A DNA stretch of 7,784 nucleotides. Source: Clostridia bacterium. GTDB taxonomy: Bacteria; Bacillota; Clostridia; Oscillospirales; CAG-272. The stretch's first letter is position 1; each line of letters starts with the position of its first letter. Shown in pieces: positions 1 through 5,251 of this stretch. Made by a program: the position numbers and the translations under genes. The DNA lies in the NCBI GenBank assembly GCA_024404435.1, contig JAKSPW010000058.1:1-7784 (forward strand), written 5' to 3'. The notes below the pieces were generated by a model that saw only the letters and a program-made list of their open reading frames with translations, was not told the DNA's origin and searched no databases.

Positions 1-60
1 TACCTAAGCTCATATGACTACGAGACGGTACCAGAGCTGCCTCGATTAAGGAGAAACGCT
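1..60 (+). promoter_or_regulatory. adk upstream region with Shine-Dalgarno site
   Basis: AAGGAG at 48-53 lies 7 bases before a GTG codon at 61 and fixes that codon as the adk start. No ATG, GTG or TTG occurs in the adk frame between 1 and 60, although that frame is open. The gene before adk is cut off. Stops in the other two + frames fall at 5-7 and 15-17, and either could end it. In most Clostridia secY sits here, but the few visible codons do not resemble a recognisable SecY C-terminus, so no call is made. No promoter is evident, which fits internal operon DNA. Confidence 0.7.
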
Positions 61-699
61 GTGAGAAATATCAACCTTAGCCTGCTCGGCGCTCCCGGCG
101 CCGGCAAGGGCACACAGGCGGAGATCATCTCCGAAAAGTACGGAATTCCCGCAATTTCGACGGGCGCTATCATCCGCGAGGAGATAGCTTCCGGCTCACC
201 CCTCGGTGAGACAGTCAAGAGCTACACACAGGCGGGCGCGCTCGTTCCCGATGAGGTCGTCATCGACATCATCAAGGCGAGACTCGCAAAGCCCGACTGC
301 GAGAACGGCTTCATCCTTGACGGCTTCCCGAGAACGGTACCTCAGGCTGAGGCACTGTGCGAGCTCGGTGTCGAGATAACCGACGTTATCTCCATCGAAG
401 TCGCAGACGAGGACATCATGGACAGAATGGCAGGCAGACGCGTATGCAAGGCATGCGGCGCAACCTTCCACACGAAGTTCAAGCCCTCGCCGAACGGTGA
501 AAAATGCACCTGCGGAGCAGAGCTCACACGCCGCGCGGACGACGATCCCGAGGTAGTGAAGAGCAGACTCGTCATCTATCACGAGACGACCGAGCCTCTT
601 AAAGCATTTTACGAGGCAAAGGGACTTCTCAAGATCGTCTACGGTCAGGAAAAGCTCGAAGACACGACGGCACTTACGGCGGCAGCGCTTGAAGGCTGA
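61..699 (+). CDS. adk: adenylate kinase (zinc-LID form)
   Basis: Cytosolic adenylate kinase, 212 aa (family about 210-220), interconverting ATP + AMP and 2 ADP. The P-loop GAPGAGKG is at residues 10-17. The AMP-binding region includes STG at 33-35 and R39, and DGFPR is at 87-91. R126/R127 start the LID, and R157/R158 and R169 correspond to the phosphate-binding arginines of the family. The long LID carries C129 and C132 (CxxC), then C149 and C151 (CxC), indicating the Gram-positive zinc-binding type. The second pair is one residue closer than the usual CxxC/CxxD. The position after STG is Ala where Asp is most common. The GTG start is set by AAGGAG 7 bases upstream and is the only in-frame start in the window. 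It lies 20 bases before map, the standard spc-operon arrangement. Confidence 0.97.
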   Translation: MRNINLSLLGAPGAGKGTQAEIISEKYGIPAISTGAIIREEIASGSPLGETVKSYTQAGALVPDEVVIDIIKARLAKPDCENGFILDGFPRTVPQAEALCELGVEITDVISIEVADEDIMDRMAGRRVCKACGATFHTKFKPSPNGEKCTCGAELTRRADDDPEVVKSRLVIYHETTEPLKAFYEAKGLLKIVYGQEKLEDTTALTAAALEG

Positions 700-719
700 G
701 TCGTACGGGGCATTTTGAA

Positions 720-1472
720 ATGATCAACGTAAAAACTCCCGAACAGATCAAAAAAATGATGGTCGCGGGTCGTATCACCGGCGAGGCACTTGCCCTCGCC
801 GGGGAAATGGTGCGGCCCGGGATCACGACGAAGCAGCTGGACTCGAAGATCCGCGCACACATCGAAAAATGCGGCGCGAGACCTTCCTTCCTCGGCTACG
901 GCGGCTTTCCCGCCTCGGCCTGCATTTCCGTCAACAACGAGGTCATCCACGGTATCCCGTCGGGCAAGGTGCTCGAAGAGGGAGACATCGTGAAGATCGA
1001 CGTCGGAGCGTACAAGGACGGCTTCCACGGAGACAGCGCGAACACCTTCGCGGTGGGACGCATCTCTCCCGAGGCTCAGGCGCTCATCGACGCGACGCGC
1101 GAATCCTTTTATAAAGGGATCGAGGCGATCGGCATCGAGAACGCAAGGCTCGGTGACATAGGTCACGCGATCGAGCAGTACGTCGCCGACAGAGGTTACT
1201 CGGTGGTGAGGAAATACGTGGGGCACGGAGTCGGACACGATCTTCACGAAGATCCGAACGTTCCGAACTACGGCACTCCCGGGCGCGGCGTGAGACTTTG
1301 CCGCGGCATGGTCATCGCGATCGAGCCGATGGTGAACGCCGGAGGGTATGAAGTCATCGAGCGCCCCGATAAGTGGACGGTCGTGACGAAGGACTCATCG
1401 TTGTCTGCTCACTACGAGCACACGGTGGCGCTCACAGCCGACGGACCGCTGCTCCTGACCAAGGTGGACTGA
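720..1472 (+). CDS. map: type I methionine aminopeptidase
   Basis: Removes the initiator methionine from nascent proteins; 250 aa, the usual length of a type Ia enzyme with no N-terminal extension. By alignment of motifs with the E. coli enzyme, the five metal ligands are D94 and D105 (in KIDVGA and GDSANT), H169 (GHGVGH), E202 (IEPM) and E233 (HYEHT). H77 and H176 match the substrate-binding and catalytic histidines, so the active site is complete. The start ATG follows a weak GGGG at 707-710 with 9-base spacing. The stop TGA overlaps the next gene's ATG by one base (TGATG), so the two are probably translationally coupled. The adk-map pairing is typical of Firmicutes spc operons. Confidence 0.97.
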   Translation: MINVKTPEQIKKMMVAGRITGEALALAGEMVRPGITTKQLDSKIRAHIEKCGARPSFLGYGGFPASACISVNNEVIHGIPSGKVLEEGDIVKIDVGAYKDGFHGDSANTFAVGRISPEAQALIDATRESFYKGIEAIGIENARLGDIGHAIEQYVADRGYSVVRKYVGHGVGHDLHEDPNVPNYGTPGRGVRLCRGMVIAIEPMVNAGGYEVIERPDKWTVVTKDSSLSAHYEHTVALTADGPLLLTKVD

Positions 1473-1729
1473 TGGAATACTTCGGTACCGTGGTCAGAAG
1501 CACACGGGGCAGAGACAGATACAGAGTCTTCGCCGTGATCGGCACGGACGGTGAATATCTTACCGTCGCCGACGGCGGGCTTCACAAGGTCGCCTCTCCC
1601 AAGCGCAAGAACCTGCGTCACGTCGAGGTGATCGGTCATATGACCGACGCCGAAGAAAAGAGACTCAGAGAGAGCCTCACGGACGAAACGGTTCGGGAAA
1701 TAATCACGTCATACGACAAGCGGAAATAA
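1472..1729 (+). CDS. KOW-domain RNA-binding protein (L14e-like)
   Basis: Small basic protein of 85 aa. The N-terminal stretch GTVVRSTRGRDRYRVFAVIG (residues 5-24) has the look of a KOW motif, the short beta-loop RNA-binding element shared with NusG and several ribosomal proteins. It is followed by VADGGLHKV (32-40) and the basic PKRKNLRHVEVI segment (43-54), then a charged helix-like tail. Clostridia commonly carry a protein of this pattern between map and infA, annotated as a KOW-domain or L14e/L6e/L27e-like RNA-binding protein; its function is not established. The frame is open upstream to an ATG at 1373, but that would lie deep inside map. The ATG at 1472 is preferred because it has AAGGTGG at 1461-1467 and gives the family's N-terminus. 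It probably acts on ribosomes or rRNA, judging by context only. Confidence 0.85.
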   Translation: MEYFGTVVRSTRGRDRYRVFAVIGTDGEYLTVADGGLHKVASPKRKNLRHVEVIGHMTDAEEKRLRESLTDETVREIITSYDKRK

Positions 1730-1747
1730 CGTAATAACGGAGGAACT

Positions 1748-1969
1748 ATGCCGAAGGATGATGTAATCGAATTTGAAGGCGTCGTTGTTGAGGCACTGCC
1801 CAACGCGACCTTCAAGGTCAAGCTTCCGAACGATATGATCGTAACGGCTCATATCTCCGGTAAGCTCAGAATGAACTATATTAAGATACTTCCCGGCGAC
1901 AAGGTCAAGATCGAGGTTTCGATCTACGATCCCACCAAGGGAAGGATAACATGGCGCACAAAAGGCTGA
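1748..1969 (+). CDS. infA: translation initiation factor IF-1
   Basis: 73 aa (family about 72), a single S1-like OB fold that binds the ribosomal A site of the 30S subunit and works with IF-2 and IF-3 in initiation. The signature runs through the whole protein: [10 protein letters not shown] at 2-11, [12 protein letters not shown] at 13-24, [10 protein letters not shown] at 35-44, ILPGDKV at 48-54, and [11 protein letters not shown] at 60-70. GGAGG at 1739-1743 lies only 4 bases from the ATG, a strong though close site. It sits 18 bases after the KOW gene and 37 bases before rpmJ, the standard order in Gram-positive bacteria. Identification is essentially certain. Confidence 0.98.
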   Translation: MPKDDVIEFEGVVVEALPNATFKVKLPNDMIVTAHISGKLRMNYIKILPGDKVKIEVSIYDPTKGRITWRTKG

Positions 1970-2006
1970 TAAGAATCAGTTAACGCAAGAGAAAGGGGTT
2001 ATAACT

Positions 2007-2120
2007 GTGAAAGTAAAACCTTCCGTAAAGAAAATCTGCGATAAGTGCAAGATCATAAAGCGTCACGGCAGAGTGATGGTCATTTGTGAGAATCCGAAGC
2101 ACAAGCAGAGACAGGGCTGA
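2007..2120 (+). CDS. rpmJ: 50S ribosomal protein L36 (zinc form)
   Basis: 37 aa, the standard length of L36, starting with GTG (read as Met): [20 protein letters not shown] at the N-terminus. The zinc ligands C11, C14, C27 and H32 are all present, so this is the zinc-binding (C+) paralogue. It binds 23S rRNA in the 50S subunit. AAAGGGG at 1992-1998 is spaced 8 bases from the GTG. The gene lies between infA and rpsM, its usual place, with 37-base gaps on both sides. It is easy to miss because it is short and lacks an ATG. Confidence 0.97.
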   Translation: MKVKPSVKKICDKCKIIKRHGRVMVICENPKHKQRQG

Positions 2121-2157
2121 TAGTCCTGCAATACCGAAAAAGAGGTGAAAAGAAAAC

Positions 2158-2526
2158 ATGGCTCGTATATCAGGTGTTGATATTCCTAATAACAAGCGCG
2201 TTGAGATCGCTCTTACCTATATCTACGGTATCGGTCTGAAGAGCTCCAAGGACATCCTTGCCAAGACAGGCATCGATCCCGACACAAGAGCAAAAGACCT
2301 GACAGAGGACGATATTGCAAAACTTCGTGACGAAATCGAAAACAACTACAAGGTTGAAGGAGAACTTCGCCGTGAGGTAAGCCTCAACATCAAGCGTCTG
2401 ACCGAGATCAACTGCTATCGCGGTATCAGACACAGAAAGGGTCTCCCCGTTCGCGGTCAGAGAACCAAAACAAACGCAAGAACCAGAAAGGGTCCTGCGA
2501 AGACGATAGCTAATAAGAAGAAGTAA
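2158..2526 (+). CDS. rpsM: 30S ribosomal protein S13
   Basis: 122 aa (family about 118-125). S13 sits in the 30S head and contacts the P-site tRNA and the 50S subunit through inter-subunit bridges. It starts [10 protein letters not shown], the family N-terminus, and has the helical middle with YIYGIG at 21-26. The C-terminal signature [20 protein letters not shown] is at 91-110, followed by a lysine-rich tail. AGAGGTG at 2141-2147 lies 10 bases before the ATG. It opens the classical alpha-operon segment (S13, S11, S4, alpha, L17). Its stop TAA overlaps the Shine-Dalgarno site of rpsK, with a gap of only 12 bases. Confidence 0.98.
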   Translation: MARISGVDIPNNKRVEIALTYIYGIGLKSSKDILAKTGIDPDTRAKDLTEDDIAKLRDEIENNYKVEGELRREVSLNIKRLTEINCYRGIRHRKGLPVRGQRTKTNARTRKGPAKTIANKKK

Positions 2527-2538
2527 GGAGAACCGATA

Positions 2539-2934
2539 ATGGCAAAAGTTGCAAAAAAGGTTGTAAAGAAGCGCCGCGAGAAAAAGAACGTAGAAAAAGG
2601 CGCAGCGCACATCAAATCATCCTTCAATAACACAATTATTACCATCACCGACGTAGCAGGCAACACAGTTGCATGGGCATCCTCGGGAGCTATGGGATTC
2701 AAGGGTTCCAGAAAGAACACTCCTTACGCTGCACAGACTGCCGCAGAAGCTGCTGCAAAAGGTGCTATGGACCACGGTATGAAGACTGTTGAAGTCTTCG
2801 TAAAGGGCCCGGGCAACGGCCGTGAGGCTGCTATCCGCGCACTTCAGCCCACAGGTCGGAACATTACACTCATCAAGGACGTAACGACCATCCCGCATAA
2901 CGGATGCCGTCCGCCCAAGCGCAGAAGAGTATAA
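2539..2934 (+). CDS. rpsK: 30S ribosomal protein S11
   Basis: 131 aa (family about 127-131). S11 lies on the 30S platform and binds 16S rRNA near the Shine-Dalgarno/anti-Shine-Dalgarno duplex. A lysine/arginine-rich N-terminus (residues 3-20) precedes the core [20 protein letters not shown] (23-42), then [21 protein letters not shown] (46-66), and the invariant tail [12 protein letters not shown] (120-131). Just before the tail, [13 protein letters not shown] (103-115) differs from the more usual QAAG-hydrophobic pattern; see findings. AAGGAG at 2525-2530 begins inside the rpsM stop codon and is spaced 8 bases from the ATG. Confidence 0.98.
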   Translation: MAKVAKKVVKKRREKKNVEKGAAHIKSSFNNTIITITDVAGNTVAWASSGAMGFKGSRKNTPYAAQTAAEAAAKGAMDHGMKTVEVFVKGPGNGREAAIRALQPTGRNITLIKDVTTIPHNGCRPPKRRRV

Positions 2935-2958
2935 TTACAACAGGAGGAACAAGAAGTT

Positions 2959-3585
2959 ATGGCAAGATATACAGGTGCTTCCTGCAAGCTTTGCCGCAGA
3001 GAAGGCAAGAAGCTCTTCCTTAAGGGCGACAGATGCCTCAGCGACAAGTGTGCCGTTGCAAGACGCTCGACCGTTCCCGGTCAGCACGGTGCAGGACGCA
3101 AGAACGTAAAAGAATACGGACTCCAGCTCAGAGAGAAGCAGACCGCTCGCCGTTACTACGGTGTCCAGGAAAAGCAGTTCAAGGGCTACTACGTTGAAGC
3201 CGACAGAAAAGAAGGCGTCGCAGGCGAAAACCTCCTGCAGATCCTCGAGAGACGTTTCGACAACGTAGTTTACAGAATGGGTATGGCTTCGAGCCGTAAA
3301 GAGGCTCGTCAGTTCGTTCGTCACGCTCATTTCACGCTTAACGGCAAGAAGGCCGACATCCCGTCCATCATTCTGAAGGTCGGCGACGTCATCGCCCTCA
3401 AGGAAAAGAGCCGCTCGAGCGAGAAGTTCAAGGCTCTTATCGAAGACGCAAGCTCCGCTATCTGCCCGAAGTGGCTTGAAGTTGATCTTGACAAGGTAAG
3501 CGCAAAGGTCGTCGCTCTCCCGCAGAGAGAAGACATCGACTTCCCGTTCGAAGAACAGCTTATCATCGAGCTTTACTCCAAATAA
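2959..3585 (+). CDS. rpsD: 30S ribosomal protein S4 (zinc form)
   Basis: 208 aa (family about 200-209). S4 is a primary 16S rRNA-binding protein that nucleates 30S assembly. The N-terminal zinc knuckle is intact with C9, C12, C26 and C31 (CX2C-X13-CX4C), unlike B. subtilis S4, which lacks these cysteines. [17 protein letters not shown] at 53-69 is the conserved helical core. The S4 RNA-binding domain begins at [11 protein letters not shown] (about 97-107) and continues through [20 protein letters not shown] to about residue 147. The C-terminus [14 protein letters not shown] is typical. AGGAGG at 2942-2947 precedes the ATG by 11 bases. S4 is the autogenous repressor of the alpha operon in E. 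coli; whether it acts here is unknown. Confidence 0.98.
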   Translation: MARYTGASCKLCRREGKKLFLKGDRCLSDKCAVARRSTVPGQHGAGRKNVKEYGLQLREKQTARRYYGVQEKQFKGYYVEADRKEGVAGENLLQILERRFDNVVYRMGMASSRKEARQFVRHAHFTLNGKKADIPSIILKVGDVIALKEKSRSSEKFKALIEDASSAICPKWLEVDLDKVSAKVVALPQREDIDFPFEEQLIIELYSK

Positions 3586-3724
3586 TGACCTGCCTCTGTG
3601 TCCGTCGCGACCGACAGGTCATCGGAGTTTGCCCGGGCGGAACACGGATTTGTATTTGCACCCGCCGCGTCGAATCGCGGCATGACGGCAAACATTAAAT
3701 TTTACAGGGAGGGTTGTTATATAA
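3586..3724 (+). promoter_or_regulatory. structured rpsD-rpoA intergenic leader
   Basis: This 139-base gap is by far the longest in an operon whose other gaps before rpoA are at most 37 bases. TGACCTG at 3586-3592 pairs perfectly with CAGGTCA at 3615-3621, starting right after the rpsD stop. GTTTGCC at 3627-3633 pairs perfectly with GGCAAAC at 3687-3693. A 6-bp hairpin GCCGCG/CGCGGC (3664-3669, 3676-3681) sits inside the latter pair. No T-tract follows, so it is not an intrinsic terminator. The rpoA Shine-Dalgarno site AGGGAGGG is at 3706-3713, 11 bases before the ATG. I found no convincing promoter. Likely an RNA element, processing site or attenuator; function is inferred only. Confidence 0.5.
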
Positions 3725-4696
3725 ATGATAGAAATAGAAAAGCCGAATATAGCTACAATCAATATGAGTGAGGATGGCACGAACGGCAAGTTCATTATCG
3801 AACCTCTTGAGAGAGGCTACGGCATCACGCTCGGAAACTCTCTCCGCCGCGTACTCATCAACTCTCTTCCCGGCGTTGCGGTTTCGAACATCAAGATCGA
3901 CGGCGTTCTTCACGAGATCACTACGATCTCCGGCGTCAAGGAAGACGTTCCCGAAATCGTACTTAACGTAAAGGGTATCGTTGCAAAGCTCTTCTGCGAA
4001 GGCTCGAAGACGGTCGTTATCGATTGCTCCGGCGAAAGAGAAATTACGGCCGGCGACATCAAGACTGATGCCGACATCGAGATCCTGAACCCCGAACACC
4101 ATCTCTGCACCGTAGGCGAAAACATCCGCTTCTACATGGAGCTGACCTTCGATCACGGCAGAGGATACGTCTCGGGTGACAAGAACAAGCAGATCTACCT
4201 TGACAACAACCCCGGAATGTCTGCCCCCATCGGCACGATATTCACGGACTCGATCTACACCCCCGTATACCATGTCAATTACACAGTCGAGAATACGCGT
4301 GTCGGAAGCAGCACGGATTACGACAAGCTCACGCTTGAAGTGCTGACCAACGGCGTTATCCTCGCAAAAGAAGCGATTTCGCTTGGAGCCAAGATACTCA
4401 ACGAACATCTCAACCTGTTCGTCAATCTGTCGGACGAGGCTAAGAACGCGGAGATCATGGTTGAACGCGAAGAGACCATCAAGGAAAAGGTCCTTGAGAT
4501 GACCATTGAGGAGCTTGACATGTCCGTAAGAAGCTTCAATTGCCTGAAGCGCGCGGGCATCGATACGGTTGAGGATCTCATCAACCGCACCGAGGACGAA
4601 ATGATGAAGGTCAGAAACCTCGGTAAGAAATCGCTCGAAGAGGTCATCCAGAAGCTTGCTTCTCTCGGACTTACACTGAAGCAGGAAGAAGAATGA
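3725..4696 (+). CDS. rpoA: RNA polymerase alpha subunit
   Basis: 323 aa (Firmicutes alpha is usually about 314-320). The N-terminal domain (about 1-235) dimerises and scaffolds beta and beta' assembly. It contains the hallmark [20 protein letters not shown] at 28-47 and [14 protein letters not shown] at 71-84. After a charged linker, the C-terminal domain (about 255-319) has the two helix-hairpin-helix-like elements that bind UP-element DNA and activators. R269, N272, G300, K302 and S303 match E. coli R265, N268, G296, K298 and S299. The tail ends with acidic EEE. The start ATG at 3725 gives the usual N-terminus MIEIEKPNI. Structured gaps flank it on both sides. Confidence 0.98.
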   Translation: MIEIEKPNIATINMSEDGTNGKFIIEPLERGYGITLGNSLRRVLINSLPGVAVSNIKIDGVLHEITTISGVKEDVPEIVLNVKGIVAKLFCEGSKTVVIDCSGEREITAGDIKTDADIEILNPEHHLCTVGENIRFYMELTFDHGRGYVSGDKNKQIYLDNNPGMSAPIGTIFTDSIYTPVYHVNYTVENTRVGSSTDYDKLTLEVLTNGVILAKEAISLGAKILNEHLNLFVNLSDEAKNAEIMVEREETIKEKVLEMTIEELDMSVRSFNCLKRAGIDTVEDLINRTEDEMMKVRNLGKKSLEEVIQKLASLGLTLKQEEE

Positions 4697-4701
4697 TCCC
4701 T

Positions 4702-4750
4702 TGCCTCACAGAGGCGTGGCATCGTATGCCGAAACCGACCTCCGGGTCGG
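4702..4750 (+). promoter_or_regulatory. three tandem hairpins between rpoA and rplQ
   Basis: Three perfect inverted repeats stand side by side just after the rpoA stop. They are GCCTC-ACA-GAGGC (4703-4715), GGCAT-CGT-ATGCC (4718-4730) and CCGACC-TCCG-GGTCGG (4735-4750). The first two are each extended by a T-G wobble, so they abut directly. The third is a 6-bp stem closed by a UNCG-class tetraloop on a C-G pair, an exceptionally stable form. It is followed by an A-rich stretch rather than T residues, so it is not an intrinsic terminator for the + strand. The array could block 3' exonucleases, guide processing, or modulate rplQ; this is inferred. Confidence 0.5.
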
Positions 4751-4768
4751 ACACAAAAAACTTTGCAA

Positions 4769-4775
4769 AAGGAGG
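4769..4775 (+). promoter_or_regulatory. rplQ Shine-Dalgarno site, decides start
   Basis: AAGGAGG is 8 bases before the ATG at 4784 but only 2 bases before another in-frame ATG at 4778. The optimum spacing and the family N-terminus (MPGTRKLGR) favour 4784. An in-frame TTG at 4763 lies upstream of the Shine-Dalgarno site and is not credible. Confidence 0.85.
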
Positions 4776-4783
4776 ACATGGAA

Positions 4784-5131
4784 ATGCCCGGTACCAGAAA
4801 ACTCGGCAGAACATCAGCACACAGAAACGCTATGCTCCGCGGTATGGTAACGTATCTCCTGGAAAAAGGTTCCATCGAGACGACTCTTACCAGAGCTAAA
4901 GAAGTTCGTGCTATGGCCGAAAAAATGATCACTCTCGGCAAGAAGAATACTCTTGCTACACGCCGTCAGGCTTTCTCGTATATCACAAAGCGTGAAGTTG
5001 TAACAAAGCTGTTCGACGAGATCGCTCCGAAGTACGCTGACAGAAACGGCGGTTATACACAGATCTACAAACTCGGACCGCGTCGCGGTGACGCAGCCGA
5101 GATGGCTCTGATCAAACTGATCGAGGACTAA
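4784..5131 (+). CDS. rplQ: 50S ribosomal protein L17
   Basis: 115 aa from the ATG at 4784 (family about 112-130). L17 binds 23S rRNA near the peptide exit tunnel. The signature [20 protein letters not shown] spans residues 5-24, followed by [21 protein letters not shown] (32-52) and the C-terminal [22 protein letters not shown] (91-112). The ATG at 4778 would add only Met-Glu; it is less likely because it sits 2 bases from the Shine-Dalgarno site. This is the last gene of the superoperon, and a strong terminator starts 14 bases after its stop. The cobalt/ECF transporter ATPase and truA genes often found next in Firmicutes are absent here. Confidence 0.97.
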   Translation: MPGTRKLGRTSAHRNAMLRGMVTYLLEKGSIETTLTRAKEVRAMAEKMITLGKKNTLATRRQAFSYITKREVVTKLFDEIAPKYADRNGGYTQIYKLGPRRGDAAEMALIKLIED

Positions 5132-5145
5132 GTTATAATTAACTC

Positions 5146-5182
5146 GGGGAAGCCCATGCGGGCTTCCCCTTTCCTCTTTTTT
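5146..5182 (+). terminator. intrinsic terminator after rplQ
   Basis: A perfect 10-bp stem, GGGGAAGCCC (5146-5155) and GGGCTTCCCC (5160-5169), is closed by an ATGC loop and followed by a T-rich run at 5170-5182 ending in six T residues. This is a textbook Rho-independent terminator ending the ribosomal operon. Confidence 0.96.
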
Positions 5183-5194
5183 CGGAGAAAATGA

Positions 5195-5223
5195 TACACA
5201 AATCCGCCGTTTTGTGGTAAAAT
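5195..5223 (+). promoter_or_regulatory. putative sigma-A promoter for tex
   Basis: TAAAAT at 5218-5223 (5 of 6 matches to TATAAT) is preceded by TGG at 5215-5217, giving an extended -10 element. TACACA at 5195-5200 matches 4 of 6 positions of TTGACA at the ideal 17-base spacing. Transcription would start near 5230, leaving a leader of about 20 bases before tex. It lies 13 bases after the rplQ terminator, which supports an independent transcription unit. Confidence 0.65.
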
Positions 5224-5251
5224 ATAAGCACATCACAAAAGAGGTGCAAGA

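Noticed and set aside
1..17. C-terminus of secY
   Set aside because: Expected from synteny, but the two possible stop codons leave at most five codons, none matching a recognisable SecY end.
1373..1471. Upstream extension of the KOW gene to an ATG inside map
   Set aside because: Would overlap map by 100 bases and add residues unlike the family; the ATG at 1472 has a good ribosome site and the expected N-terminus.
3586..3621. TGACCTG/CAGGTCA hairpin as a terminator after rpsD
   Set aside because: The loop is 22 bases and no T-tract follows, so it does not fit an intrinsic terminator.
3629..3656. Possible promoter TTGCCC/TGTATT ahead of rpoA
   Set aside because: Only 4 of 6 matches in each box with a 16-base spacer, in DNA dominated by inverted repeats; not better than chance.
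3682..3771. Short frame (29 codons) starting in the rpoA leader and overlapping rpoA out of frame
   Set aside because: No Shine-Dalgarno site upstream, and a hairpin sits directly before it; no evidence that it is a leader peptide.
4318..4941. Minus-strand open frame of 207 codons across rpoA and rplQ
   Set aside because: Antisense shadow of two certain genes caused by codon bias; serine-rich product with no family resemblance.
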